A stretch of 64,000 nucleotides of DNA from Pseudomonadota bacterium (GTDB lineage: Bacteria; Pseudomonadota; Alphaproteobacteria; Sphingomonadales; Sphingomonadaceae): NCBI GenBank assembly GCA_023423655.1, contig JAFAFE010000001.1:342272-406271 (forward strand), given 5' to 3'. The notes under the pieces are model-generated. The model worked only from the letters and a program-made list of their open reading frames with translations. It was not told where the DNA came from and ran no database searches. A program made the position numbers and the translations under genes. Positions 50,886 to 59,932 of this stretch are shown piece after piece. Numbering within the stretch: position 1 is the stretch's first letter; every line of letters starts with the position of its first letter.

Positions 50886-51593
50886 ATGCCGACCGCCCCG
50901 ACCCATGAACATGATAGCGCATCGCTCCCGCACATCGACACGTGGGTGTTTGACCTCGACAATACGCTTTACCATCCCAAGCATCGCCTGTTCGACCAGA
51001 TTGACGCGAAGATGGGCGCGTTCATCGCCGACAAATTTGACTGCGACCTTGTTGAAGCGCGGCGCATCCAGAAGGATTATTTCCACCGCCACGGCACCAC
51101 GCTCGCGGGGCTCATGCAGGACCATGATGTCGAGCCCGACCATTTCCTCGATTTCGTCCATGATATTATGTTCGACAATCTGGAAGCGGAACCGGGCCTG
51201 CGCGAAGCCTTGGCCGCGCTCCCCGGGCGGCGGCTCATCTTCACCAATGCCGATGCGCCCTATGCGACCCGCGTGCTGGACAGGCTGGGTGTCGCCGATC
51301 TTTTTTCTGGTATCCATGACATCCGCGCAACCGGCTATGTGCCAAAGCCTGCCGACGCGCCCTATCAAAGCCTTGTCGAACGCTTTTCCATCGACCCTGC
51401 CCGCGCGATTTTCTTTGAAGATATGGCGCGCAACCTTGTGCCCGCGCATAAGATTGGCTTTACCACGGTGTGGGTCGATAATGGCTCGGAAAGCGGCGAC
51501 CGCGATCATGAGGCCGCTTATGTCGATCATCATATTGACGATCTCGTCCCGTTTCTTCAGGGCGTAGTCGCATCCTTTTCCCCTTCCTCCTAG
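50886..51593 (+). CDS. Pyrimidine 5'-nucleotidase (HAD family)
   Basis: The 235-residue protein has FDLDNTLYHP near 22-31 with the DxD nucleophile pair, IFTNADAPYATRVLDRLG as the second motif, a lysine in YVPKPAD, and FFEDMARNLVPAHKIG as the final acidic motif. This pattern fits the Sdt1/Phm8 pyrimidine 5'-nucleotidase group, which dephosphorylates UMP and CMP. It precedes dapD by 21 bp, a spacing that suggests co-transcription; this pair occurs in many alphaproteobacteria as I remember it. Confidence 0.9.
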   Translation: MPTAPTHEHDSASLPHIDTWVFDLDNTLYHPKHRLFDQIDAKMGAFIADKFDCDLVEARRIQKDYFHRHGTTLAGLMQDHDVEPDHFLDFVHDIMFDNLEAEPGLREALAALPGRRLIFTNADAPYATRVLDRLGVADLFSGIHDIRATGYVPKPADAPYQSLVERFSIDPARAIFFEDMARNLVPAHKIGFTTVWVDNGSESGDRDHEAAYVDHHIDDLVPFLQGVVASFSPSS

Positions 51594-51614
51594 CCAGACG
51601 AAAGCAGCCATTTC

Positions 51615-52451
51615 ATGACCGATCTTCAAGCGACCATCGACACTGCATGGGACAATCGCGACAGCCTCGACCGCAATGATGCGGGGGTGCAAAAAGCGGT
51701 CAAAGAGGCGTTGAAAGCCCTCGACAATGGCGAATTGCGCGTGGCCGAACGCGGGAGCGACGGCGATTGGACCGTCAACCAATGGCTCAAAAAAGCAGTG
51801 CTTTTGTCCTTCCGTCTGAACGATAATGAAATGATGGGCGACATTGCCAGCCCCGGTCCCTGGTGGGACAAGGTGCCGACCAAATTTACCGGCTGGACCG
51901 ATGAAGATTTCCGCAGCGCCGGTTTCCGCGCAGTCCCCGGCGCGGTGGTGCGCCAGAGCGCACATATCGCCAAGGGCGTGGTCCTCATGCCCAGCTTCGT
52001 CAATGTCGGCGCTTATGTTGGCGAAGGCACGATGGTCGATACCTGGGCGACGGTCGGAAGCTGCGCGCAGATTGGCAAAAATGTCCATCTGTCGGGCGGC
52101 GCGGGCATTGGCGGCGTCCTCGAACCGTTGCAGGCGGGGCCAGTCATCATCGAAGATGGCTGCTTCATCGGCGCGCGCGCGGAAGTGGCCGAAGGGGTGA
52201 TTGTGCGCGAAGGCGCGGTGCTGTCGATGGGCGTCTATCTCGGCGCTTCGACCAAGATTGTCGACCGTGCGACCGGCGAGGTTTTCATCGGCGAAGTCCC
52301 AGCTTATTCGGTCGTCGTCCCCGGCGCACTCCCCGGCAAGCCCTTTCCCGACGGCACCCCCGGCCCGTCGCTTTACTGCGCAGTCATCGTGAAACGCGTC
52401 GACGCCCAAACCCGCTCCAAAACAGGCATCAACGAACTGCTGCGCGATTGA
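51615..52451 (+). CDS. dapD: 2,3,4,5-tetrahydropyridine-2,6-dicarboxylate N-succinyltransferase
   Basis: The 278-residue enzyme adds succinyl from succinyl-CoA to tetrahydrodipicolinate in the succinylase route to lysine and meso-diaminopimelate. WTVNQWLKKAVLLSFRLND at about 55-73 is typical, and a left-handed beta-helix of hexapeptide repeats follows (VVLMPSFVNVGAYVGEGTMVDTWATVGSCAQ, split). GGVLEPLQAGPVIIEDGCFIGARAEV is a family signature. The length matches (about 275). Confidence 0.96.
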   Translation: MTDLQATIDTAWDNRDSLDRNDAGVQKAVKEALKALDNGELRVAERGSDGDWTVNQWLKKAVLLSFRLNDNEMMGDIASPGPWWDKVPTKFTGWTDEDFRSAGFRAVPGAVVRQSAHIAKGVVLMPSFVNVGAYVGEGTMVDTWATVGSCAQIGKNVHLSGGAGIGGVLEPLQAGPVIIEDGCFIGARAEVAEGVIVREGAVLSMGVYLGASTKIVDRATGEVFIGEVPAYSVVVPGALPGKPFPDGTPGPSLYCAVIVKRVDAQTRSKTGINELLRD

Positions 52452-52556
52452 GCCGACGGTTCACCTCTTCGCATAGAAGGGGATTTCTATCGGAAACCGG
52501 GAAGCGGGACTCTTTGCCGTAGGCGAATGGTGGAAGAGTGTTGCGCGATCGAGAGG

Positions 52557-52611
52557 GTGCCACCCCTCCGTCATTTGCTACGCAAATGCCACCTCCCCTT
52601 GTAGGGGAGGA
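52557..52611. repeat. Short GC-rich repeat remnant (family A-like)
   Basis: CCACCCCTCC and CCTCCCCTTGTAGGGGAGG flank a small ATTTGCTACGCAAAT palindrome. The end motif is like family A, but the element is shorter and one-sided. It occupies most of the gap between dapD and the ribbon-helix-helix gene. Confidence 0.5.
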
Positions 52612-52642
52612 TTTAAGCTGAGCGGACCTGCCGCCCTCTCGC

Positions 52643-52843
52643 TCACCCCTCCTTTGCAGGGCGGCCCCGTTTCGGGCGGTCGCTATGTTTGACCTTCACG
52701 CCGCGCTTGGCCAGCGCCTCGCGCAGCAGACATTCGACCTCGGCGTTGAAGCTGCGCAAATCGCTCGCCGCCGCCCGCTCGATCGCCGCGTGGAGCGCGG
52801 GGTCGAGGCGGAGCGGATAGGCTTTTTTGGGCGGGGACGTCAT
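52643..52843 (-). CDS. Arc/HicB-like ribbon-helix-helix DNA-binding protein
   Basis: The 66-residue protein reads AYPLRLDPALHAAIERAAASD followed by LRSFNAEVECLLREALAKRG. The first short strand and two helices fit the ribbon-helix-helix fold of Arc and HicB antitoxins. The tail SDRPKRGRPAKEG resembles an AT-hook-like basic patch. It follows the SPFH gene by 17 bp on the same strand and no toxin gene is adjacent, so it is more likely an autoregulator of this operon. Clustered half-sites at 53783-53804 are a candidate binding site. Confidence 0.82.
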   Translation of the reverse strand: MTSPPKKAYPLRLDPALHAAIERAAASDLRSFNAEVECLLREALAKRGVKVKHSDRPKRGRPAKEG

Positions 52844-52860
52844 GGCGTGACCACTATCGC

Positions 52861-53763
52861 TTATTGATAGAGCGAGCCTGCATTGACGACCGGCTGGGTG
52901 TCGCGTTCCGAACAGAGGACGACCATGAGGTTCGACACCATCGCCGCGCGGCGTTCATCGTCCAATTCGACCACGCCTTTTTCCGACAATTCGCCCAATG
53001 CCATTTCGACCATGCCGACCGCCCCAGCAACAATGCGCGCGCGGGCGGAAATCACCGCGTCGGCCTGTTGGCGGCGCAGCATCGCCTGAGCGATTTCGGG
53101 CGCATAGGCCAAGTGGGTGAGGCCACATTCGTCGACGGTGATGCCTGCGACCTTCAACCGTTCGATCAGTTCGATGCGCAATTCTTCGCCAATCTGGTCA
53201 TGATTGCCGCGCAACGTCACTTCCTGATGTTCGATATCGTCATAAGGATAGCGCGAGCCGATGGCGCGCACGGCGGCTTCGATTTGCGCAAGCACAAAGG
53301 CTTTATAATCGTCCACGTCGAACAGGGCCTGCGCGGTATCGACCACGCGCCACACGACTTGGGCGGCGATTTCGATAGGGTTGCCGCGCAGGTCATTGAC
53401 CTTCAATTTTTCCGAAATGATATTGTTCGAGCGCACCGAAATTTTGGAGCGGCTCATCCACGGCCAGATCCAGCGCAGGCCTTCCTTGCGGTCAGTGCCG
53501 CGATAGCTGCCGAACAGCATGATTGCGGCGGCCTGGTTGGGCTGGATCATATAGAAGCCGCCAAAGCCGAACGCGGCGCAGGCCATCAACAGCACCGCGA
53601 ACGGCACACCGATAAGGCCGATCACATCATTGGCCAGCGCGATGATAAGGCCGATCCCGCACAGAAAGACGATGATCGACAGGATGAAAATCAGATAGCC
53701 GTTAAAGGTCGTCGCGGGCCGCTCGCGGCTGGCGTTAAGACCGTGGGAAATGGATTGGGTCAC
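52861..53763 (-). CDS. SPFH/Band 7 domain membrane protein
   Basis: The 300-residue protein has two membrane helices near the N-terminus (GYLIFILSIIVFLCGIGLIIALA and IGVPFAVLLMACAAFGFGGF), a typical FMIQPN-type entry to the SPFH domain (YMIQPNQAAAIMLFG), and SNNIISEKLKVNDLRGNPIEIAAQVVWRV. The coiled region after 200 contains ARIVAGAVGMVEMALGELSEKGVVELDDER. SPFH proteins assemble into membrane rings or microdomains and stabilise proteases or transport systems; a specific role is unknown. It forms an operon with the ribbon-helix-helix gene. Confidence 0.92.
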   Translation of the reverse strand: MTQSISHGLNASRERPATTFNGYLIFILSIIVFLCGIGLIIALANDVIGLIGVPFAVLLMACAAFGFGGFYMIQPNQAAAIMLFGSYRGTDRKEGLRWIWPWMSRSKISVRSNNIISEKLKVNDLRGNPIEIAAQVVWRVVDTAQALFDVDDYKAFVLAQIEAAVRAIGSRYPYDDIEHQEVTLRGNHDQIGEELRIELIERLKVAGITVDECGLTHLAYAPEIAQAMLRRQQADAVISARARIVAGAVGMVEMALGELSEKGVVELDDERRAAMVSNLMVVLCSERDTQPVVNAGSLYQ

Positions 53764-53782
53764 AGCGAATCCTCCATATAAT

Positions 53783-53804
53783 TATGATATCATATTTATA
53801 TGAT
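53783..53804 (-). promoter_or_regulatory. Clustered palindromic ATCATAT/ATATGAT half-sites before the SPFH operon
   Basis: TATGATATCATA (53783-53794) is a perfect palindrome, and ATCATAT (53789-53795) pairs with ATATGAT (53798-53804) across two bases. Three alternating half-sites thus lie about 20-40 bp upstream of the SPFH start at 53763. Arrays of alternating half-sites are typical of ribbon-helix-helix repressors, and the operon encodes one. The assignment is inferred. Confidence 0.5.
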
Positions 53805-53811
53805 TCGGATG

Positions 53812-53854
53812 CCCTGTCAATCACCCTGTCAATCACCCCGTCAGTCACCCTGTC
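53812..53854. repeat. 12-bp tandem repeat, about 3.6 copies
   Basis: Units CCCTGTCAATCA (53812 and 53824), CCCCGTCAGTCA (53836) and a partial CCCTGTC (53848) follow head to tail. The repeat lies between the DUF2339 gene stop (53882) and the SPFH promoter region. Confidence 0.85.
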
Positions 53855-53881
53855 TAAAATGCGGTGGACAGGCGAAAAAAC

Positions 53882-56800
53882 TCAGTCTTTCTGCGCCTCT
53901 TGCGGGGTCGAGCGGAGCTGCCTGCTATACAGCCAGCCAATGCCGATCAGGCTGAAACCCAAGGCCACGAACGAGGCGATGCGGGTCAATCCGGTCAGCC
54001 CCGATGCGTCAAAGATAAATACTTTGCCAACCGCGCCCAGCATCAGCACCAGCGAGGCAATGCGCCAGTCGCGCCGGTGCCGCCTGATGCCCCACAAGAG
54101 GAAGCCGATGGCGAGCGCAATCGCAAGGATCGAGCGCAGGATATTTTCGCCCTCGCCCAAGGCCGCGACATCGAAACGGCTGCCGTGAAAGGCTTGGGCG
54201 AGCGTTGCATAGGCAAACAGGATGATCGCGCCCATCCGCGCCACATCAAGGATGCGCGGCAAGGGAGCGTTGATGGTCGTCGGAAGCACTGTCGCGGCGC
54301 TGCGCTCGATCAGCCACAAGGCCGCAAACAGCAAGCCATAAGTGGGGAGCAGCGCGTTGAGGAGCGGCAAGGCGCCGACCGCCTGCCCGTTCCACAGCGG
54401 ATTGTGCAGGAATAGCGAGAAGAAGCCGAGATAGAGGGTCGCGGCGACCGCAAGGCCGAGCGCGAGCATCCGGCCAAAGGGCTGGTAGCGCGCGCCAGCC
54501 TTAAAGCCTGCAAAACCGGTGCCGAGCAACAGCGCCGCCCACACCGCGCGCTGCATCATGCCGGTCGCGACAAAATCCCCGCCCGCAATGCCTGCAAAGC
54601 CGTGGCGGTAAAGGATATGGACCGCAATCACGAGGATCGCGACCATCATCGCCCCGCCTATCCGTCCGGCAAGCCGCGGCATATGTGTGCGCATCAGCCA
54701 CACAGCACCCGCTATCAACGCAGCGGGCGCGGCAAGTTGGCGTAAGGTGAGGGCGGCGGACGGCAGATGGTCGGCCAGCAACGGCTCGCCCGCTACTGCG
54801 TCCATCACGCCATTCAACCAATCCGTGAGCGGTCCCGCCGCCCACAGGAAAGCGATCAGCGCGCCCATTCCCAAAGCGGGCGCGGCCAAAGCAGGGGCGG
54901 ACAAAGCAGGGGCTGAAGGCGCGGACGCATGGCCTTGTGCGCGGCGGCTCGCAAACGCAGCTAGGCCGAGCATCATGAGCGGCGCGACGAAGGGCAGGAA
55001 GCTGGTCGGCACGAACTGCGCGGCCGTGCCATAGGCCAGGAAAGCGGTAGCGGCCGACGCGGTTTTGCGCTGCCAAGGCGCGGGCGCGCGTAGCACGAAC
55101 AGCAATGCCATCGCGGTAACCGCCGCCCAGCGCAGCACCGATGTGCCGACCGTCTCTTCTTCGCTCAACAGGCGGATCCATTCGGTAATCGCCTGTTCTA
55201 TCGGGGTCGAAAAGAGCAGAAACATCACGCCGCCTGCAAAGAGGAAAGCGAGCGTGGCGGTCTTGCGGTCTCCCGCCGCGCGCGCCAGTTCCAGCATCGC
55301 GGCAACAACCAGCGCCGCACCGATGGCAAGGCTCCACAAGGGCAGGGCGAAATAGAGTGCAGCCCCCAGCAACAGCGCGGTGGCCCCGGCCAGCAGTGCA
55401 CAGCTAAAATCCTTGGCCTGTCCGGCGCGGGCGCGGACCTTGCTCCATCCGGTGACGAGCGGCAGCGCTGTAAATAACGCCGCGCCAAGGCTCACCAGCG
55501 CCAAGGTCGGGCGCGGGAAATCGGGGAAAGTGTGGCGCAAGCCGACCCATAATATCGCAAGCCCCATCACCGCCCATTGCGCAACCGGCTGGTCGCTATG
55601 CTTGTCCCACAGGCGCGGGAAGAGCGGCACGGCATGGATGGCGAGCAACGCGCCGCCCATGCCGAGCAGTTGCATTCCCGGCGCGAACGGCCACCACATC
55701 AGTAACAACAGGATCGAGAGGATGAGGCTCGCCAGTTGCAACAAGGCCAGCGCGCTCCGGTTGGGTGCTGGCGCGCGCCGCTCGCGCCACATCAGCCATT
55801 GGCACGCGCAGGCGATGAGGAGGAAGAGCGACCAATGGAGCAAGGAGAAGCCGCCGCGCGCGACGAGTAAAGCGATTTGCACCGCACCAATGGCGGCGAC
55901 GGCGGCGCGGAACAGCGCATGGCGGGCATCGGTAAAACCGAGCGCCGGTATCGCAACCGCAAGCCCCAGCACGAGCGCGCCCAAAGACAATCCGTTGACC
56001 GTCGAAAGCTGCATCGTGGCGATGAGGATAAGGCTCCACACGCCCCCGCCGACCAGCGCGGCGATGCCCAGCCACATCCAGCGTTGATGGCGCGACACGG
56101 CGGTGAGCGCGCCGATGGTGAGCGCGAGATAGGCGGACAGGAGCGGCACATTGGGCTGCATCGCGCCGACCAGCGCGGGGGTCGCAAGACCGCCTGCCAG
56201 CCCCAACATCGCACTGGGCGCGCCAAAGCGTAGCGACAGGCCGAGCGCGGCTGCCGTCACCAGCGCCATCAGCACGAAGGCTGCAAAGGGGCCGATCAGG
56301 CCGAACCCGTTATGCGCCATCAAAATGCTTGCATAGAGCGTCGCAATCCCTGCTCCGGCGAGGGCTTGGCGCACGCGCGGATCATCGACCAGTGCCTCCT
56401 TGCGATAGACCAGCTCCGCGCCCGCAATGAGGATCGCGCCGAATAGCAGCCCGCCGATAATCCGCGCCCAAGGCGTCAGCAATCCGGCATCAATCGCATA
56501 TTTGACAATGAGGACGCCCGCCACCGCGAGCGTAATCCCGCCCGCCCAGATCGGCAGTTGCCGCCCGAATAATTCTTCAAAGCTGAAGGAGAAGCCTTTG
56601 GCGGGGGCGGGGGCAGCGGAGGGGGCGGGGGTGCGCGTGGATGCGCTTGTGGATGCGGGGGCCGGTGCGGATGCGGGTTCCGGCGCGCGGGTTTCGGATG
56701 TTTCTGTGCCAGTGGCTGTATCTGCGCCTGTGCCTACGCCAGCATCGGCTCCGGTAGCATCGGCTTGCGGCGCGGCGGTGACGCGCTTGGCGGGCGTTGC

Positions 56801-57190
56801 GGGGGCAGAAGGCACCATCGGGGACACTGTTTCCGGCGCGCGCGCGCCCTCCGCCGCTTCCTTGTCGGACCGCAGCAACTTGCCATAGGCGCTGCGCAAC
56901 GCGGCAAGCTGTGTTTGCGCAGGCTTGGGTGGCGGGGTTGTCTGGGGCGGCGGGGCCGTCCGGGGCGCAGCTTCAGGTTTGGCCTCGGGGGCGACCGTGG
57001 CTGCCCGTGCCGCCGCTGGCTCCGCTTGCCTGTCGGGGCTGTCCGGTTCGGCTCCCCCTCTGCCGATCTGCTGCTCCATAAGCCGGGCCGCGAGATCATG
57101 GACCTGCTGGTCCAACCGGCGCAGCTTATATTTCTGGTCGAACAGTAGAACGAACAACACAGCGATGGCGAGGGTCAGCAGAAAAACCAA
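53882..57190 (-). CDS. DUF2339 giant polytopic membrane protein
   Basis: The 1102-residue protein begins with one membrane helix and a short coiled segment (YKLRRLDQQVHDLAARLMEQQ). A low-complexity Ala/Pro/Thr region of about 150 residues follows (about 50-205). FSFEELFGRQLPIWAGGITLAVAGVLIVKYAI then opens the DUF2339 domain (PF10101), with more than twenty hydrophobic segments to the end. The family is found in the inner membrane of many proteobacteria; its role is unknown. The Ala/Pro linker varies and explains the many long shadow frames. The C-terminal GWLYSRQLRS is typical of the family. Confidence 0.88.
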   Translation of the reverse strand: MVFLLTLAIAVLFVLLFDQKYKLRRLDQQVHDLAARLMEQQIGRGGAEPDSPDRQAEPAAARAATVAPEAKPEAAPRTAPPPQTTPPPKPAQTQLAALRSAYGKLLRSDKEAAEGARAPETVSPMVPSAPATPAKRVTAAPQADATGADAGVGTGADTATGTETSETRAPEPASAPAPASTSASTRTPAPSAAPAPAKGFSFSFEELFGRQLPIWAGGITLAVAGVLIVKYAIDAGLLTPWARIIGGLLFGAILIAGAELVYRKEALVDDPRVRQALAGAGIATLYASILMAHNGFGLIGPFAAFVLMALVTAAALGLSLRFGAPSAMLGLAGGLATPALVGAMQPNVPLLSAYLALTIGALTAVSRHQRWMWLGIAALVGGGVWSLILIATMQLSTVNGLSLGALVLGLAVAIPALGFTDARHALFRAAVAAIGAVQIALLVARGGFSLLHWSLFLLIACACQWLMWRERRAPAPNRSALALLQLASLILSILLLLMWWPFAPGMQLLGMGGALLAIHAVPLFPRLWDKHSDQPVAQWAVMGLAILWVGLRHTFPDFPRPTLALVSLGAALFTALPLVTGWSKVRARAGQAKDFSCALLAGATALLLGAALYFALPLWSLAIGAALVVAAMLELARAAGDRKTATLAFLFAGGVMFLLFSTPIEQAITEWIRLLSEEETVGTSVLRWAAVTAMALLFVLRAPAPWQRKTASAATAFLAYGTAAQFVPTSFLPFVAPLMMLGLAAFASRRAQGHASAPSAPALSAPALAAPALGMGALIAFLWAAGPLTDWLNGVMDAVAGEPLLADHLPSAALTLRQLAAPAALIAGAVWLMRTHMPRLAGRIGGAMMVAILVIAVHILYRHGFAGIAGGDFVATGMMQRAVWAALLLGTGFAGFKAGARYQPFGRMLALGLAVAATLYLGFFSLFLHNPLWNGQAVGALPLLNALLPTYGLLFAALWLIERSAATVLPTTINAPLPRILDVARMGAIILFAYATLAQAFHGSRFDVAALGEGENILRSILAIALAIGFLLWGIRRHRRDWRIASLVLMLGAVGKVFIFDASGLTGLTRIASFVALGFSLIGIGWLYSRQLRSTPQEAQKD

Positions 57191-57262
57191 GCTTGCTCCT
57201 TATGGACTATCAAGGGGCTAGCATGGGGAAGGGGGCGAGGCAATGCACGCACGTTATCTAAG

Positions 57263-57412
57263 CCCCTCCCTCTTCAGGGGAGGGGTTGGGGTGGGGTCTG
57301 TCCGTCAAACGCTGAGCTAACCGATAGACCCCACCCCACTACGACTAAGAATTTTCGCTTGCGCGTAAAATTCCTAAGTCTCCGTAGGCCCCTCCCCTAA
57401 AGGAGGAGGGGC
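57263..57412. repeat. Family A palindrome-bounded repeat, 150 bp
   Basis: The ends CCCCTCCCTCTTCAGGGGAGGGG and CCCCTCCCCTAAAGGAGGAGGGG (given here as boundaries, each under 25 bases when shortened to their arms CCCCTCCC/GGGAGGGG) enclose facing TTGGGGTGGGGTCTGTCC and AGACCCCACCCC boxes. A central AATTTTCGCTTGCGCGTAAAATT hairpin is present. It lies between the DUF2339 and M3 peptidase genes. Confidence 0.75.
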
Positions 57413-57426
57413 TTATAAAGGTCGCT

Positions 57427-59607
57427 CTACTTCACCGGAAAGCCGCGTTTCCTCAAGAGCGCATTGACGTCCGGGTCGCGGCCGCGGAAGGCGCGATAGG
57501 CTTCGGCGCGGTCGGTTTCGTTGCCGGTCATCAGCAAGATGGTGCGGAACTTGTCGGCGACCGTGCGGTCCCACGGGCCGCCCGCTTCGGTGAAGGCTGC
57601 CCAAGTGTCGGCATCCATCGTTTCCGACCAGAGATAGCTATAATAGCCCGCCGAATAGCTGTCCGAGGAGAAGAGGTGACTGAATTGCGGCAAGCGGTGC
57701 CGCATCACAATTTCCTTGGGCATCCCGATTTCGGCGAGCGTTGCCTTTTCAAACGCATCGACATCGGCGACTGGCGTGGTGCGGTTGTGGAGCTTCATAT
57801 CGACAATCGCGGACGACAGATATTCGGTCGTTTCAAAGCCCTGATTGAACTTTTCGCTGTTGAGGATTTTCTGCACCAAAGCCTGCGGCATCGGCTCGCC
57901 GGTTTTATAATGTTTGGCGAATTTATCGAGCACTTCGCGGGTCAGCAGCCAGTTTTCATTCACCTGGCTCGGATATTCCACAAAGTCGCGCGGCACGCCG
58001 CCCAGAGCGGGATAGTTGATGTCCTGCAACAGATAATGGATGCCGTGCCCGAATTCGTGGAACAGGGTCGATGCGTCATCAAGGCTGATGAGCGTCGGCT
58101 CGCCATTCGCGCCTTGGGTGAAATTATTATTGTTCGCCGCAAGGACATTCCTTTCGCCGCCCAGTTTCTGCTGGCTGCGATAGGTGGTCATCCACGCGCC
58201 CGAGCGTTTCCCGTCGCGCGCATAATTGTCGATATAAAGGACGCCGACATGCTTGCCGGTCTTGAGGTTCGACACTTCGAAGGTGCGGACATGCGGTTCG
58301 AACACGGGGATGGTGCCGGTATTTTCCTTGAAGCCCAGATCATAAAGCTGACCGGCGGCCCAGAACATGCCGTTCATCATATTGCCGAGTTCGAGATAAG
58401 GCTTCACCTCGCTTTCATCGAGGTCATATTTCGCCTTGCGGACTTTTTCCGCATAATAGCGATAGTCCCACGGTTCGATGGTGATACGCGCGGTCTTGTT
58501 CGCCTTGGCTTCCGCGTCGGCGATCTTCTGCATATCGGCGACCTCTTCCTTGACGCGCGCAACCGCACCCGGCCACACTTTCATCATCAGGTCCATCGCC
58601 GCTTCGGGCGTTTTCGCCATTGTGTCGGCCATGCGGTAATGGGCGTGGGTCTTGAAGCCCAACAGCGCCGCGCGTTGCTGGCGCAGCTTCAATATTTCCG
58701 CGATGGTCGCATTGGTGTCATTGGCGTTGGCATTGTCGCCGCGATTGACAAAGGCGCGCCACACTTTTTCGCGAAGCGCGCGGTTGCTTGCATATTGCAG
58801 CACCGGCTGCGCGGCCGATCGGGTATTTTTGATCGCGAACTTGCCGGACTGGCCAGCGGCGGTGCCTGCCGCTTTCAACGAGGCGATGAAAGCGGGCGGA
58901 AGGCCGGCGAGATCGGCTTCGCTATCAACGACGACATAGGTCTGCTCGTCCTTCAAAAGCTTCGACGAAAAATCGTTGAACAGCCCCGCAAGCTTGGCGC
59001 TATAGTCGATAAGCTGCGCGCGTTGCGCATCATCGAGCGCCGCGCCCTGCCGCACTTTGGCTTCATAGCTGCGCTCGACAATCCGCATTTGCTGGGCGTT
59101 AAGGCCGAGCGACTGGCGCTTGTCATAAACTTGCTTGTAGCGTTGGAACAATTTGGGATCGAGGCTCAACTCGTTCGACTGTTTCGAAAGCTTGGGGCTC
59201 CATTCGGCGTCAATCGCCTGCACGCGCGGGTTCGACAGGTTAGAGGTCTGCACGCCCCATAGCGCATAAACGCGGTCAAGCTTGTCGCCAGCGAGCATCA
59301 TCGGCACATGGACATTTTCAAAGGTCGCGGGTTCCGGATTGTCGCGCACCGCATGGACTTCGGCAGTATATTCGGCCATCGCCTTGGTGAAAGCGTCGGG
59401 AAATTGTTCGGGGTCCAGCTTATCCCACGGCGGCACCCCTTCATAAGGGCCGGTCCATTTCTGGGTCAGCGGATTGGTGTCGGCATTGGCTGCCGGAGCG
59501 GTGGCTTCCGGAGCGGTTGGGGTCGAAGATGCGGTCATATCCTGTCCTGTCGTGGTGCAAGCCGACAGCAGGGCTGTCGATGCAAGCAAGGGTATCAGCA
59601 AACGCAT
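57427..59607 (-). CDS. M3 family metallopeptidase, dipeptidyl carboxypeptidase-like lipoprotein
   Basis: The 726-residue protein has a lipoprotein signal peptide (lipobox LSAC, cysteine 17) and a Thr/Ala-rich linker. The catalytic domain has the zinc motif HEFGHGIHYLL near residue 515, with the third ligand in the following helix (ENWLLTREVL). ALLGFKTHAHYRMADTMAKTP and the late MDADTWAAFTEAGG fit Dcp-type M3 enzymes. It should cut C-terminal dipeptides in the envelope. The start at 59607 gives a standard signal peptide. Lgt at 27281 would modify it. Confidence 0.94.
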   Translation of the reverse strand: MRLLIPLLASTALLSACTTTGQDMTASSTPTAPEATAPAANADTNPLTQKWTGPYEGVPPWDKLDPEQFPDAFTKAMAEYTAEVHAVRDNPEPATFENVHVPMMLAGDKLDRVYALWGVQTSNLSNPRVQAIDAEWSPKLSKQSNELSLDPKLFQRYKQVYDKRQSLGLNAQQMRIVERSYEAKVRQGAALDDAQRAQLIDYSAKLAGLFNDFSSKLLKDEQTYVVVDSEADLAGLPPAFIASLKAAGTAAGQSGKFAIKNTRSAAQPVLQYASNRALREKVWRAFVNRGDNANANDTNATIAEILKLRQQRAALLGFKTHAHYRMADTMAKTPEAAMDLMMKVWPGAVARVKEEVADMQKIADAEAKANKTARITIEPWDYRYYAEKVRKAKYDLDESEVKPYLELGNMMNGMFWAAGQLYDLGFKENTGTIPVFEPHVRTFEVSNLKTGKHVGVLYIDNYARDGKRSGAWMTTYRSQQKLGGERNVLAANNNNFTQGANGEPTLISLDDASTLFHEFGHGIHYLLQDINYPALGGVPRDFVEYPSQVNENWLLTREVLDKFAKHYKTGEPMPQALVQKILNSEKFNQGFETTEYLSSAIVDMKLHNRTTPVADVDAFEKATLAEIGMPKEIVMRHRLPQFSHLFSSDSYSAGYYSYLWSETMDADTWAAFTEAGGPWDRTVADKFRTILLMTGNETDRAEAYRAFRGRDPDVNALLRKRGFPVK

Positions 59608-59932
59608 GGAATAACTCTCCTCAATCGGGTCATATTGTCCGGCAGCGCCAGAGGCGGGTCCGGCAGCGGGCCGGACGTGCGAACGATAGACCGAGCCTAA
59701 GCCGCGTCCGGCGGTTGCGCAACTTTATTTCGTGAAAAACCTGTGTCCTACAGGATCGGGCGCGGTCACACTGACGATAAGCCGGTGCAATATTTTGCGG
59801 GCGGGAAAGGACAGCAAAGGAGGCCGGATGCACTGTGCGGCGCGGGCATCGCAAGAGGCGTTCGGGTGTGAACTATGTGAATTTGTAAAATGACGGATGG
59901 CCAAAAAGCACGCATTATCGCGCTTTTCCTGT
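59608..59932. other. Gene-free interval before the M3 peptidase gene
   Basis: These 325 bases between the SMP-30 gene and the M3 peptidase gene should hold the peptidase promoter. I see one small hairpin (CCTGTGTCCTACAGG near 59740) and a CCGGCAGC-type short repeat near 59640, but no gene, no family A or B repeat, and no operator that I can name. Confidence 0.5.

Noticed and set aside
52643..53763. Toxin-antitoxin module at the ribbon-helix-helix gene
   Set aside because: No toxin-sized gene is adjacent; the partner is a 300-residue SPFH protein.
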